This document shows, in pieces, positions 45,922 to 55,220 of a stretch of 64,000 nt of DNA; within the stretch, counting starts at the first letter, position 1; every line of letters starts with the position of its first letter. The position numbers were made by a program, and so were the translations under genes. A model generated the notes under the pieces. The model was not told the DNA's origin and searched no databases. It saw nothing but the letters and a program-made list of their open reading frames with translations. This DNA is from Ligilactobacillus animalis KCTC 3501 = DSM 20602. GTDB taxonomy: Bacteria; Bacillota; Bacilli; Lactobacillales; Lactobacillaceae. The DNA is taken from NCBI RefSeq assembly GCF_001434535.1, contig NZ_AYYW01000003.1:159191-223190 (forward strand). The letters run 5' to 3'.

Positions 45922-46722
45922 TCACCTGGTTGATAATTTTAAGGGAATTTTACACAAAACACATTGAGCTATAAACATCATACCTAATGTAAGTAAAAAA
46001 TCTATGATAAGTACAGTGACATCAAAACTTCCAAATGCTACTGTTCTAATAGCTTGCAACTGATATGTCAGTGGATTGATCATAGTCAATATCCTAACTA
46101 TCAATGGTAGATCATCTGAAAAAACATATAATGTTGGCGCTGCATACGATACCGGACTAAATATCAAGGTCATCACAACATCTCTTTTCTCATAAGTTGT
46201 TATCTTCGTACTTAATAAGATCCCTAGAGAAGCCCAAAATCCTAGCGATACGATCACGACTAAAATAGCTAATAAAAATAAGCTAACTTTATATATTCCT
46301 TCTGATACTAGTCCAAGTAACAATAAGATAAAGCACTGGAAAAGTAAACCAATAATTGGAAAACAATTCATTCCAACTAAATAATGCCACGGCTGAATAC
46401 CATTTAAAAATTTAAGTGCTAATAACCCGTATTCTTTATCTATTGTTGCGCGGTACATTGCTTGTGACATTTGTGTTGTCATAAAAAATGTCAATATCCC
46501 AGTCAGAGCATATTGTTTGTACAAAACTGTTACATTATCGATTTTTACTTGCCCCAAGCTCGTATTCAATGACAAAACTAATAGTCCATAAGTAATAAGT
46601 GGTTCCATTGCCATTGATAGCAAAAGCCCCTTGTTCTGTTTAAATGCATGCCATTCTCCAAAAGCAATAATTTTTATTGCTTTTACCCCAGTAGAAATAT
46701 TTCTAAAATTTTTTGGCTCCAT
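45922..46722 (-). CDS. ABC-2 type transporter permease
   Basis: 266 residues with six membrane segments typical of ABC-2 permeases of exporters (TGILTFFMTTQMSQAMYRAT, then a MINPLTYQLQAIR signature near residue 205, seen in drug and polysaccharide exporters). It starts inside the end of the ATPase gene (20-bp overlap), so the two proteins form one exporter. The cargo could be a peptide, lipid or drug. Lower GC than neighbouring housekeeping genes suggests transfer. Confidence 0.85.
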   Translation of the reverse strand: MEPKNFRNISTGVKAIKIIAFGEWHAFKQNKGLLLSMAMEPLITYGLLVLSLNTSLGQVKIDNVTVLYKQYALTGILTFFMTTQMSQAMYRATIDKEYGLLALKFLNGIQPWHYLVGMNCFPIIGLLFQCFILLLLGLVSEGIYKVSLFLLAILVVIVSLGFWASLGILLSTKITTYEKRDVVMTLIFSPVSYAAPTLYVFSDDLPLIVRILTMINPLTYQLQAIRTVAFGSFDVTVLIIDFLLTLGMMFIAQCVLCKIPLKLSTR

Positions 46723-47425
46723 GGTGCTTCCCTCTTTCTTTCAAGTATTTTTCCCGCAAGCTTGTTTCCCCATTAAAAAAATCATTTAGATAACCAAAAT
46801 ATTTTTGTTCCCCACTATCTAAGAAAATCAACTTGTCAGCATAATTTTCTAAAAGTGTGAGATCATGAGATGATACTAGAATCAGCGCACCTTGCCGACT
46901 ACGCTTTTTCAAGAATGAAAATAGTCTCTCAGAAGTTTCAACATCAAGTCCTGTAGTGGGTTCGTCTAATATGTATATCTGTGGATCTTTAGCTAATTCT
47001 CGTGCGATCTGGACTCGTTGTTGTTGCCCCCCTGAAATATGATCAACTGGTGATGAACTTATTTCAGTAATATCTAGTAATTCAATCATTTTTTTACAAT
47101 TTTTGGCTGCTTCTTTACGAGGAAAACCAGCAAGCACAGGTCCTTGCATAATATTGTCATACACATTCATGTACCAATCCATAATTTGATCTTGTGGACT
47201 AAAGCCAATATCGTTAAATGGATTTTTTCTTTTTGTTTGAAATTCAAGTAACACTTTCCCTGTAATTGGCTCTAAAATTCCTACCAAAGTATTTATCAAT
47301 GTACTTTTACCAACACCATTAGCCCCAACTAATGCAACGAAATCACCTTTACTCAGCATAAAATCAACATTTTTAACCACAACATCTCTCCCGTATCCAA
47401 GAGATACATCTTTTAAACATATCAC
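46703..47425 (-). CDS. ABC transporter ATP-binding protein
   Basis: 240 residues. Walker A GANGVGKST, Q-loop FSPQDQ, signature HISGGQQQRVQIA, Walker B IYILDEPTTGLD and the H-loop SSHDLTLL are intact. It energises the permease encoded directly downstream. First gene of the operon; no regulator is adjacent. A weak AT-rich promoter probably lies at 47430-47470. The module is flanked by an IS remnant on its upstream side. Confidence 0.9.
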   Translation of the reverse strand: MICLKDVSLGYGRDVVVKNVDFMLSKGDFVALVGANGVGKSTLINTLVGILEPITGKVLLEFQTKRKNPFNDIGFSPQDQIMDWYMNVYDNIMQGPVLAGFPRKEAAKNCKKMIELLDITEISSSPVDHISGGQQQRVQIARELAKDPQIYILDEPTTGLDVETSERLFSFLKKRSRQGALILVSSHDLTLLENYADKLIFLDSGEQKYFGYLNDFFNGETSLREKYLKERGKHHGAKKF

Positions 47426-47777
47426 CTAAAAATTATCCTTATATTAATTTTTATATTATGATTGCATAGATTAAAAAAATATTCAAGTAGGAATTTTTAT
47501 GTCAAAAGATTTTAATTTTTTAGTTAAAGAACTATAGTAAAATCCGCGATTTGTCAGTGAATCCCTTTCAGATGAATCTAATTTTTGTCTAAATATAATT
47601 TGACAAATGTAGAACATCAAGCACTACTACATCAAGTTCTATAATACACAACGCTATCAAACCAGACTAAACAGCCTAACTCCGGAAGAATACCGAAATC
47701 CGGCTGCCTAGGATTTTAATTATTTAATTGCCTACTTGACGGTGCCAGTGCAATGCGTCTTTTTGGGGCTATGAGTT
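47426..47777 (+). mobile_element. Intergenic region with an IS3-family transposase remnant
   Basis: At 47613-47711 a plus-strand frame reads NIKHYYIKFYNTQRYQTRLN and LTPEEYRNPAA before TAG, the usual C-terminal end of IS3/IS150-type OrfB. The rest of the transposase is absent. At 47490-47538 a tiny frame (MSKDFNFLVKEL) with AGTAGGAAT upstream may be another scrap. The remaining sequence is AT-rich with nothing recognisable. Confidence 0.7.
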
Positions 47778-48635
47778 CTACTTCACCAAAAGTTTGTCGT
47801 AGATCTCACTTACTTCCGATGCACTGTAGTTTGTAAATTCTAAGATCGTAGCCAGTGTTTTTTGCCGATCATAGCCTTTAGCTACCATCTTTTTGATCAT
47901 CACACTGATCGTTTTTTCACGCTCTTCTTTTTGAGTTGCTTCTCGAGTCTCTTCTCTAATATATGCCTTAAGTGACGCAATTTCTTGTTTGTATTCCATA
48001 TAATGGTCCTTCTTTCTGGTATCTGTTTTTAATTCAGTGACTAACTCATCCAGTTTTCGAGTAAAATCATCAGTTGCTTTGGAACTAGCTAAGTAATTCA
48101 AGAATGCAGCTAATCGCTTCGATACTAATGACAATTTGTTAGATTTAATGTTCAAAATGATATTATGGACACCTGTATCTAGTACCTTGCGATTTTCATG
48201 TAAAATCATCTTTGTCGAGTATAAAGGTAAACCAGAGCGACCGTAATCAAAGTCACAAATGAATATCACATAGGTATCAGCCTTTTCATTGTAAGCACAT
48301 CCCGAAGCTAGTGCCCGTCGCACCAAATTACTTTGGTAGTAAGAGATCCGTTTACTTAGATCATGTTGATCAACGACTTGCATTTCAAGATCAAACATCC
48401 GCCCACGATCATCTTCAGTATAGACATCAAAGCGAACTCCATGATTTTTAAGGCTAGCTTTTTGAGTATATTCACTTATGACTTCAAAGATCTCGGTAAC
48501 CGCTAACTCGGGTAAGATCAACTGAAGTAATTCAAGACAAACTTCTGGATGTTCTGAAACGATCCACGCAAAAATCACGCTATTTTTGAAAGTTGCCTGT
48601 TCCCAATTTGGAAGATCTTTTTCCTGATCATTCAT
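47778..48635 (-). CDS. Rpn-family PD-(D/E)XK nuclease
   Basis: 285 residues from ATG 48635, chosen because GGGGATGAGG lies just upstream. The nuclease core is VRFDVYTEDDRGRMFDLEMQ (Asp...Glu-x-Gln of the PD-(D/E)XK fold), with N-terminal FKNSVIFAWIVSEHPEVCLE. The C-terminal part has a short charged coil (EETREATQKEEREKT) and a YDRQKTLATILEFTNYS end. Such RpnA-type proteins promote recombination and are often annotated as transposases. A truncated paralogue lies at 63.2-63.7 kb with the same C-terminal pattern. Confidence 0.8.
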   Translation of the reverse strand: MNDQEKDLPNWEQATFKNSVIFAWIVSEHPEVCLELLQLILPELAVTEIFEVISEYTQKASLKNHGVRFDVYTEDDRGRMFDLEMQVVDQHDLSKRISYYQSNLVRRALASGCAYNEKADTYVIFICDFDYGRSGLPLYSTKMILHENRKVLDTGVHNIILNIKSNKLSLVSKRLAAFLNYLASSKATDDFTRKLDELVTELKTDTRKKDHYMEYKQEIASLKAYIREETREATQKEEREKTISVMIKKMVAKGYDRQKTLATILEFTNYSASEVSEIYDKLLVK

Positions 48636-48844
48636 TTCCTCATCCCCTTTTGAGCCTATTTTGGACCTAAGATAAGAAAGTCTCAAGTATAACGAACTGG
48701 TGCTATAATGGTAATTTTTCCACTAAAATAGCAGATATTCATGGACCTATGCTAGTTCTTCAAGGACTTATCCTGCTAAGATGACATCCCTATTAGTAAC
48801 TTTTTAGTGTCCTATCAGTTGCTAAATCATTTCACATTTAATAA

Positions 48845-48885
48845 AAAGACTACTAGAATTTTCAAGCTAAACTCTAGTAGTCTTT
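48845..48885. terminator. Terminator after the UvrA-like gene
   Basis: AAAGACTACTAGA pairs perfectly with TCTAGTAGTCTTT; T runs on both strands. Confidence 0.8.
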
Positions 48886-48900
48886 TGTACTTATCAACTT

Positions 48901-51417
48901 TTATCGTTCGAATCGTTGCCAATACTTTGCTAGGGCTTTGGTAGTCAAACTTGTCGGGTGAGCCAATAATTCTGATACTGTACCGCTGAAAACGACCTTA
49001 CCGCCATGTTTTCCGCCGCGTGGTCCAAGGTCTAAGATGTAGTCAGCATTGACGATCAAATTCAGATCGTGCGTGATCGTAATGATCGTTGCACCTTGAT
49101 CGATGAGTTTTTGCATGACTTGAAGCAAGACTTTCACATCTAATGGGTGCAACCCGATCGTCGGCTCATCAAAGACAAAGAGCGTTGTTTCTTGCTTATG
49201 ATCCAAGTGCTTTACCAATTTCAAACGTTGCGCTTCACCACCAGAAAGGCTCGGCGTACTTTCACCTAAATGCAGATAACTCAGCCCAACTTCTTTTAAT
49301 AACTCTAACTCCCGTAAGATCTTAGGCTCAGCTTTAAATACGTTCAGAGCTTGATCAACATCCATATCTAAAATATCCACGATCGAATAACCATTCCATT
49401 TGACCGCTTGGATCTCAGGGCGGAAACGTTTCCCGGCACACAGTGGACATGTCTGTTCCATATCAGGTAAATATTGGACATCTAAGGTCACGACCCCAGT
49501 TCCACCACACTCAGGACAGCCACCTTGCTTATTGTTATAGGAAAAATAACTCGGCGTATAGTGGCGTTCTTTAGCCAGTGGTTGTTTAGCAAACAACTTC
49601 CGCAAATTGTCCATGATGCTCGTATAGGTTGCTGTCGTCGAACGGGTAGTCTTACCGATCGGACTCGCATCGACGCTGACAACATCTTTTAGCGGTGAAT
49701 CAAGCTCGCTCACTTGTGCCGGTAAGCCTTCTCCCTTAGCTTTGGCCTTGATCGCTGGCACTAAGGAGTCTAAGATCAAACTGGTCTTCCCTGCTCCGGA
49801 AAAGCCTGTGACAGCGGTCAAACGATTAAGTGGTAGATCAACTTTGACATCATGTAAATTATAGTGCTCGCTCACAGCGATCGTAATTTTAGCTGTATCC
49901 ACTGGCTGGATCGGACGAGCTATCAACTCAGCGGTCCCATTCAAATACGGTCCGATCAACGAATTTTTATTTTTAGCTAATTGCGCTGGAGTCCCAGTGG
50001 CAATGATCTGGCCCCCATTATCCCCCGAACCAGGCCCGATCTCAATAATATGATCAGCTGCTCTGACGATATCAACATTGTGATCGACAACGACCAGCGA
50101 ATTGCCTTGAGCGACTAATTGTTTAAAGACATTCAACAAACCATTTATATTATCAGGATGTAACCCGATCGACGGTTCATCTAAAACATATAAGACCCCC
50201 GTCGTTTCTGTGCGAAGAGTCCTAGCCAACTGGATCCGTTGCAACTCACCTGTCGAAAGCGTGTTACCATTGCGAGCTAGCGTCAAATAATCCAAGCCTA
50301 GTTCTAGCAAAGGCTTGAGATCATCATCAAATTCAGCAAAGATCGCCTGTGCCATGGTATCCATCTCAGCTGGCAATGTTTTTAAGACTTGCATTTTCCA
50401 TTCTGCTAAAGCGTGTAAGCTAAGTTCGGTAACTTCAGCAATATTTAATCCACCTGCTTTTTGACGCAACAATTCTGGCTTGAGTCGCGTTCCATGACAG
50501 GTCGGGCAAGTCGAATAATGGAAAAATTCACTGATCTTTTTTTGCGCCCGTTCACTTTTACTGGTTTTCGCCGATTCTAAAACAGCCTGATGGGCATTTT
50601 CATACAAAACATTGAAATCATGAAAGACCCGGCCAGTACTTGTGCAAAAATCCATCTTGAACTTCTTTTGGGGTCCATTTAACACAAAATCTTTTTCTTT
50701 AGCTGTCAATTCTTTAAAAGGCACATTGATCCGGACCCCTGCTTGTTCAGCCACACTAGGCATGAAGTTACGCCCCGGTAAGCGCCAAGAAGCAACTGCT
50801 CCATCTGCCAACGATAACTCTTCATCGGCGATCAACTTACTTTCATCTAACTGGCGCACATTTCCTGTCCCCTGACAAGTTTCACATGCCCCCGTCGAAT
50901 TAAAAGCAAAATCTTCTGCACCATAGGCATAAAACTCCACTCCACAAGTAGGACATGTCAGTAACCCCATCTCTTCACCGGACTTACTCATCGCTTGGGC
51001 AACTTTCAGATCCGGACCAAACGCGTGCCCATTGGGACAAGCAGGTCGCCCTAAGCGCGAAAAGACTAAGCGGATCACATTTAGCAATTCACTCATCGTC
51101 CCCACTGTTGCCCGTTCAGATGGGATCGCGGGACGTTGGCGTAAGTCTAATGCTGATGGGATATGTTTGACACTTTCGACGTTAGCTTTATTTCCGGTCT
51201 TGAGTCGTCTTCTAATATAGGTCGAAAGGGCTTCTAAATAGCGCCGTGAACCTTCTTCATATAAGATCCCCATCGCAAGTGAACTCTTTCCCGAACCCGA
51301 AAGACCCGAGATCGCCACAAATTGATGTAATGGAATATCAATATCGATATTTTTTAAATTATGCACTTTGCCCCCACGAACTTCGATCTGTTGGGGCAGT
51401 TTTTCTATTTTTTCCAT
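48901..51417 (-). CDS. UvrA-like ATPase (class II UvrA / drug-resistance type)
   Basis: 838 residues, shorter than UvrA (about 940-950). Two ABC modules have P-loops GLSGSGKSS and GFSGAGKTS, signatures LSTGELQRIQLAR and LSGGEAQRLKLVK, and Walker B YVLDEPSIGLHP / FVFDEPTIGLHP. Zn-finger Cys pairs are at CPTCG/CETCQ, CPTCHG and CPECGG/CPLCAG. The N-terminal part lacks a full UvrB-binding domain, as in class II UvrA proteins linked to antibiotic or DNA-damage tolerance. No uvrB is adjacent, and the true uvrA should be elsewhere. Confidence 0.85.
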   Translation of the reverse strand: MEKIEKLPQQIEVRGGKVHNLKNIDIDIPLHQFVAISGLSGSGKSSLAMGILYEEGSRRYLEALSTYIRRRLKTGNKANVESVKHIPSALDLRQRPAIPSERATVGTMSELLNVIRLVFSRLGRPACPNGHAFGPDLKVAQAMSKSGEEMGLLTCPTCGVEFYAYGAEDFAFNSTGACETCQGTGNVRQLDESKLIADEELSLADGAVASWRLPGRNFMPSVAEQAGVRINVPFKELTAKEKDFVLNGPQKKFKMDFCTSTGRVFHDFNVLYENAHQAVLESAKTSKSERAQKKISEFFHYSTCPTCHGTRLKPELLRQKAGGLNIAEVTELSLHALAEWKMQVLKTLPAEMDTMAQAIFAEFDDDLKPLLELGLDYLTLARNGNTLSTGELQRIQLARTLRTETTGVLYVLDEPSIGLHPDNINGLLNVFKQLVAQGNSLVVVDHNVDIVRAADHIIEIGPGSGDNGGQIIATGTPAQLAKNKNSLIGPYLNGTAELIARPIQPVDTAKITIAVSEHYNLHDVKVDLPLNRLTAVTGFSGAGKTSLILDSLVPAIKAKAKGEGLPAQVSELDSPLKDVVSVDASPIGKTTRSTTATYTSIMDNLRKLFAKQPLAKERHYTPSYFSYNNKQGGCPECGGTGVVTLDVQYLPDMEQTCPLCAGKRFRPEIQAVKWNGYSIVDILDMDVDQALNVFKAEPKILRELELLKEVGLSYLHLGESTPSLSGGEAQRLKLVKHLDHKQETTLFVFDEPTIGLHPLDVKVLLQVMQKLIDQGATIITITHDLNLIVNADYILDLGPRGGKHGGKVVFSGTVSELLAHPTSLTTKALAKYWQRFER

Positions 51418-51432
51418 GTATACCTCACTAAA

Positions 51433-51464
51433 AAAGCGGACTCAGTCATTGCTAAGTCCGCTTT
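51433..51464 (-). terminator. Terminator of the HdeD-like gene
   Basis: AAAGCGGACT / AGTCCGCTTT stem followed by T residues on the minus strand. Confidence 0.8.
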
Positions 51465-51478
51465 GCGCTTCAATTAAT

Positions 51479-52000
51479 TTAGAATGCTTGAATGATCTTA
51501 ATGACCCCGATCAAGATCAAATAAAAGGCGATGATCAAGACCAATGTTGTAGCTGCGATCAAGGGGTTGAACAATAAGACAAACCCGATGAACAAAGCAA
51601 TGATGTTTAAGATCAAGTTCAAAATGTAATAGCCTCGGTTCAATTGCTTAAAATAGCCAGCTGTAGCAATTTCAGCGATCGAATCAAAGATGAACCAAAA
51701 GGCAAAGATATAGGCGATCACAATGATACCCGAAGCTGCTCTGAAGATAAACAAGAGACCCAAGATGATGTCAACGATCCCCATAAAGAGCAACCAACCC
51801 GAGCTTTCACCAAATAAATTACCGATCCCACGTCGGAACCATAATTCATAAAAGCCCTTGACTAAAGCACCGATCCCAATGCAGATCGAAATAAATTTCA
51901 AAGTATCATCGGGGTTCATGTATGATGCGATCCCGGCGATCACAAAAACGATCCCGACGATCAAACTAAACCAGTCGAATGCACGATGTTTTGTTTGCAT
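51479..52000 (-). CDS. HdeD-family membrane protein (DUF308)
   Basis: 173 residues with six short membrane helices arranged as three repeats of a DUF308 pair (LIVGIVFVIAGIASYMNP, LLFMGIVDIILGLLFIFRA, LNLILNIIALFIGFVLLFNP). HdeD proteins are linked to acid resistance in enterobacteria; the molecular role is unknown. It is transcribed alone on the minus strand, with GGTGG upstream of the ATG. Confidence 0.8.
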   Translation of the reverse strand: MQTKHRAFDWFSLIVGIVFVIAGIASYMNPDDTLKFISICIGIGALVKGFYELWFRRGIGNLFGESSGWLLFMGIVDIILGLLFIFRAASGIIVIAYIFAFWFIFDSIAEIATAGYFKQLNRGYYILNLILNIIALFIGFVLLFNPLIAATTLVLIIAFYLILIGVIKIIQAF

Positions 52001-52082
52001 AACGAAAAACCACCTTAAAAAATTTTAATATCGGTTACCGATTTTAACACTCTCTTAAATAATTGTCATGCAAAAACACTTG

Positions 52083-52112
52083 AAAAAGTGAGCCAAACTG
52101 ACTCACCTTTTT
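52083..52112 (-). terminator. Terminator of ackA
   Basis: AAAAAGGTGAG / CTCACTTTTT hairpin just past the stop codon on the minus strand. Confidence 0.8.
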
Positions 52113-52113
52113 C

Positions 52114-53310
52114 CTATTCTCCTAAAAGTTCCCACACATGTTGGGCGATCATGTATTCCTCATCAGTTGGGATCCGCATTACGGTCACCGTCGAATCGGG
52201 CCCCGAGATGATCGTTTCAGCCCCACGCTTTTTATTTTCAGCTTCATTGATCGTTACGCCCATATAGGCTAAGCGTTTCATGATCTCTTCACTTGTCTCA
52301 GGTGAATTTTCTCCGATTCCCCCAGTAAAGACGATCCCATCAACACCGCCCATTTCGGTGATATACTGACCGACATAGCGTAAAATGCTGTTATAGAATA
52401 ATTTAATCGCTAATTCAGCGCGCTTGTTGCCAGCAGCAGCGGCATCTTCGACGTCTCGCATATCAGCTGAAACTCCAGAAACGCCCAAGAAACCGGATTT
52501 TTCATTCAGTAGATACACCATATCGGACATCGATTGGACATTTAATTTCTTCATGATGTAGTTGGCCAGAGAAATATCGACATCCCCTGCGCGAGTTGCC
52601 ATTTGGATACCGCTGAGTGGGGTAAAGCCCATCGAAGTGTCAAATGAGCGTCCATGCTTAACAGCCGTGATCGAGGCCCCTGCGCCCAAATGACAAGTGA
52701 TCAATTTGAGGTCTTCAAAAGGACGCCCCATCAATTCAGCTGCTTTACGAGCCACGTATTCATGACTGATCCCATGAGCGCCATAACGTCGAACCCCATA
52801 TTTTTCATACCATTCGTATGGTGTACTGTACATATAATTTTCTTGTGGTAATGTTTGATGGAATGCTGTATCAAAGACAGCTACAGATAAAGCATTAGGC
52901 AGGTATTTACGAAATGCTTTGATCCCGTTTAAGTTGGCTGGGTTGTGCAATGGTGCTAATTCCGCTAATTCTTTGATCTTAGCGATAACATCATTATCGA
53001 CGACCACTGGTTGGCTGAAATATTCGCCCCCAGCCACGACCCGGTGTCCGATACCTTTGATCTCGCTTAGATCCGCGATCAAGTTTAATTCTTTTAAGAC
53101 ATTTAGTAAAAGTTCGATCCCTTGTAAATGGTTGGTGATCTCATGGTCTAGTTCATACTTTTGTCCATCACCATATTTCACCTTGATCTTTGAGCCGTGG
53201 ATCCCGATCCGTTCGATGATCCCACTTGCCAAGGTTTCATGTGTTTCATTGTTAAATAATTTAAACTTTAAACTCGAGCTCCCCGAGTTGATGATCATAA
53301 TTTTTTCCAT
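52114..53310 (-). CDS. ackA: Acetate kinase
   Basis: 398 residues, the usual length. The N-terminal INSGSSSLKFKL and the second signature GIGHRVVAGGEYF are present, with the catalytic Asp in FDTAFHQT and FTGGIGENS near the end. It converts acetyl phosphate and ADP to acetate and ATP, the energy-yielding end of heterolactic or mixed-acid metabolism. A cre-like site 70-83 bp upstream suggests CcpA activation, as for ackA of B. subtilis. Confidence 0.96.
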   Translation of the reverse strand: MEKIMIINSGSSSLKFKLFNNETHETLASGIIERIGIHGSKIKVKYGDGQKYELDHEITNHLQGIELLLNVLKELNLIADLSEIKGIGHRVVAGGEYFSQPVVVDNDVIAKIKELAELAPLHNPANLNGIKAFRKYLPNALSVAVFDTAFHQTLPQENYMYSTPYEWYEKYGVRRYGAHGISHEYVARKAAELMGRPFEDLKLITCHLGAGASITAVKHGRSFDTSMGFTPLSGIQMATRAGDVDISLANYIMKKLNVQSMSDMVYLLNEKSGFLGVSGVSADMRDVEDAAAAGNKRAELAIKLFYNSILRYVGQYITEMGGVDGIVFTGGIGENSPETSEEIMKRLAYMGVTINEAENKKRGAETIISGPDSTVTVMRIPTDEEYMIAQHVWELLGE

Positions 53311-53342
53311 AAGCTCACCCCATTAAAAATTTACCTAACTTT

Positions 53343-53393
53343 ATAATAGTATAATCTTTTTATTCAATCAAATTTAAAATGTAAGCACTTTCT
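53343..53393 (-). promoter_or_regulatory. ackA promoter with upstream cre-like site
   Basis: Minus strand: TTGATT (53371-53366), 17-bp spacer, TATTAT (53348-53343). AGAAAGTGCTTACA (53393-53380) has 12 of 14 cre positions and is centred about 50 bp upstream of the expected start, where CcpA activates. Confidence 0.65.
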
Positions 53394-53407
53394 TTTTTGG
53401 CATAAAA

Positions 53408-53437
53408 AAAGCCGGCTATTTCGTAGCCAGCTTTCTT
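53408..53437 (-). terminator. Terminator after the araD remnant
   Basis: AAAGCTGGCTACGAAATAGCC folds with GGCTTT and is followed by TTTTTT on the minus strand. Confidence 0.8.
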
Positions 53438-53440
53438 TGA

Positions 53441-53572
53441 TCATCTTTGGCCGTAATAAGCATTGTCCCCATGTTTGCGATAATAATGTTTGTCGAGTAA
53501 ATATTGTGGAACACTAGCTTGTTTAGGCGTCAGTTGTAGCGTGTGGAATGCCATTTGGGCGCTGACCGCATC
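53441..53572 (-). pseudogene. araD: C-terminal remnant of L-ribulose-5-phosphate 4-epimerase
   Basis: The minus strand, from the base after the DeoR-gene stop, reads MAFHTLQLTPKQASVPQYLL and DKHYYRKHGDNAYYGQR, then TGA at 53443-53441. This is the typical AraD/UlaF/SgaE end (LLDKHYxRKHGxNAYYGQ). The other 80 per cent of the gene is gone. It is joined directly to the DeoR-type regulator gene, so one deletion removed the genes between. Confidence 0.85.
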
Positions 53573-54325
53573 TCAATTTTCGATCTTTGTATATGTTTGG
53601 TAATGCTCTAAAGTATCTGGTGCTACTGAACTATTAGTCAAGAGGGCATCGACATTATAGAGACTATAAAAGTTATAAAAATCATTACGATTAAACTTGT
53701 ATTTATCCATTACAACATATCTTTCTTGGGCATTATTCAAACCAAGTGCCTCAGCTTGCCCTTCTTCGGTGTTAGCTGCCATCATGTTATCATTATTGAC
53801 CCCATTGACACCTACAAACGCCTTGGTAAACTTGAGATCTTCGAGTAATTTGATCGTTAAGCCACCGATAAATTCTCCCGAATGTCGCCGATAATTGCCT
53901 CCAACTAAGATCAATTCAGCTTCGGTCTTTTGCCAAGCTTCAAAGACCGGTAAACTATTGGTCACGACCCGCAAAGTTTCTGGCTTTTCAACATAATTTA
54001 AAATCAATTCAAGAGTCGTACCAGCTCCAATATAGATCGTGTCACCAGGTTTGATCTTTTGCGCAGCTAGTTTAGCAACTTCTTGTTTTTCGACCAAATG
54101 GATCTCTTTTTTCTGATTACGCGAGAGTTCGACCTCTTCAATATTAGCGATCTTTTGAGCGCCTCCATGTAAGCGGATCAACTTACCGCTCTTATCGAGT
54201 TCATCTAGGTCACGCCGGATCGTCATATCTGAAACACCTAGCGTATTGATCAGTTCATTTACCGTAACGATCTCTTGTTGATCAACGATCTCTAAAATTT
54301 TTAACAAACGTTCTTTTTTTAACAT
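53573..54325 (-). CDS. DeoR/GlpR-family sugar regulator
   Basis: 250 residues. The HTH TVNELINTLGVSDMTIRRDL with GKLIRLHGGA is classic DeoR; the C-terminal part is the DeoR sensor fold (GDTIYIGAGTT, VVTNSLPV, VGVNGV). It represses a sugar-phosphate operon and is relieved by a phosphorylated intermediate. The araD tail fused after it suggests the lost targets were pentose or ascorbate genes. Its present regulon is unknown. Confidence 0.88.
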   Translation of the reverse strand: MLKKERLLKILEIVDQQEIVTVNELINTLGVSDMTIRRDLDELDKSGKLIRLHGGAQKIANIEEVELSRNQKKEIHLVEKQEVAKLAAQKIKPGDTIYIGAGTTLELILNYVEKPETLRVVTNSLPVFEAWQKTEAELILVGGNYRRHSGEFIGGLTIKLLEDLKFTKAFVGVNGVNNDNMMAANTEEGQAEALGLNNAQERYVVMDKYKFNRNDFYNFYSLYNVDALLTNSSVAPDTLEHYQTYTKIEN

Positions 54326-54394
54326 CGCCTTAGCCCCTAATTTTATGATAATTCAACTATAACATAAACGGACAAAAGCAAACAGATTTCATCA

Positions 54395-55084
54395 TCATAG
54401 CCCAAATTCTCCCGCTAATTCTTGATCATCAGCGATCCGTTTTTTGATGCTCTTGTCAAATGCCGTATCAAAGTCAGCTAGATCTTCTTTTAGCTGCTTT
54501 AGTGGTTTTAATTGCTCGTTTAGTTTCTCAACTGGCTTGGTATATAAGCTTTCCTTATCAGCTCCGGCATAATACAAGACCGCCAGTATTTCTTCTTCCG
54601 TGAGATCAGTCCCGATCTGGCGCGCCATCTGCAAAGTCTCATTCCAATTGGCTTCTAACTTCGCCTCGATCTGTTTTTGCGTCTGTTCGAGCACTTCGAT
54701 CCCTGCTTGGCCGTGGTCTTCGATCGCAGTTTTTAGCGTATAAGCCAAAGCTGCATCTAGTTTGATCTTGCCACCTTTAACGCTATATTTATGTCCATAC
54801 TTCTTGCGCAGTCCACGTATCTTAGCTAAGCAAGTGGCTAAATTCGTATCAGCTTTTGCCACTTTTGTTTCAAACGTGGCCTGTGTTTTGGAAACTGTCA
54901 CTTTATGATGTGAATATCTAAGCTGACCTTTTTCATCGAACCAGTTAGCTACGTTATGATTTTCATTGATGAGCTTTTCTAATTTTTCTTTACTTATCGG
55001 GATCGTCTGGCCATTTTTCAAAATAAGCTTTACATCAACTAACTTTACTTGCTGATATTTTGATTGTTTTTTTAGCTGTGGCAT
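54395..55084 (-). CDS. Hypothetical protein, 229 residues
   Basis: A soluble, Lys/Glu/Leu-rich protein with no signal, membrane helix or cysteine. The first third is beta-rich (VDVKLILKNGQTIPISKEKL), the rest helical with coiled-coil character (EVLEQTQKQIEAKLEANWNE). I recognise no family. The gene is alone between the DeoR gene and palindromic element E, on the minus strand. The upstream ribosome site is weak, and ATG 55084 is the only reasonable start. Confidence 0.55.
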   Translation of the reverse strand: MPQLKKQSKYQQVKLVDVKLILKNGQTIPISKEKLEKLINENHNVANWFDEKGQLRYSHHKVTVSKTQATFETKVAKADTNLATCLAKIRGLRKKYGHKYSVKGGKIKLDAALAYTLKTAIEDHGQAGIEVLEQTQKQIEAKLEANWNETLQMARQIGTDLTEEEILAVLYYAGADKESLYTKPVEKLNEQLKPLKQLKEDLADFDTAFDKSIKKRIADDQELAGEFGL

Positions 55085-55220
55085 TTTTTCTACAAAATAT
55101 TTACTTGATCTTAGTCGCTAGCAGTTTGCTAAATAAGTGATAAAAAATACACTAAAAAGCGAAAATTATCCCCTAAATATTTTGTCTTCATCATAGCCCT
55201 TTTAGCAAACTTGTCAACAA

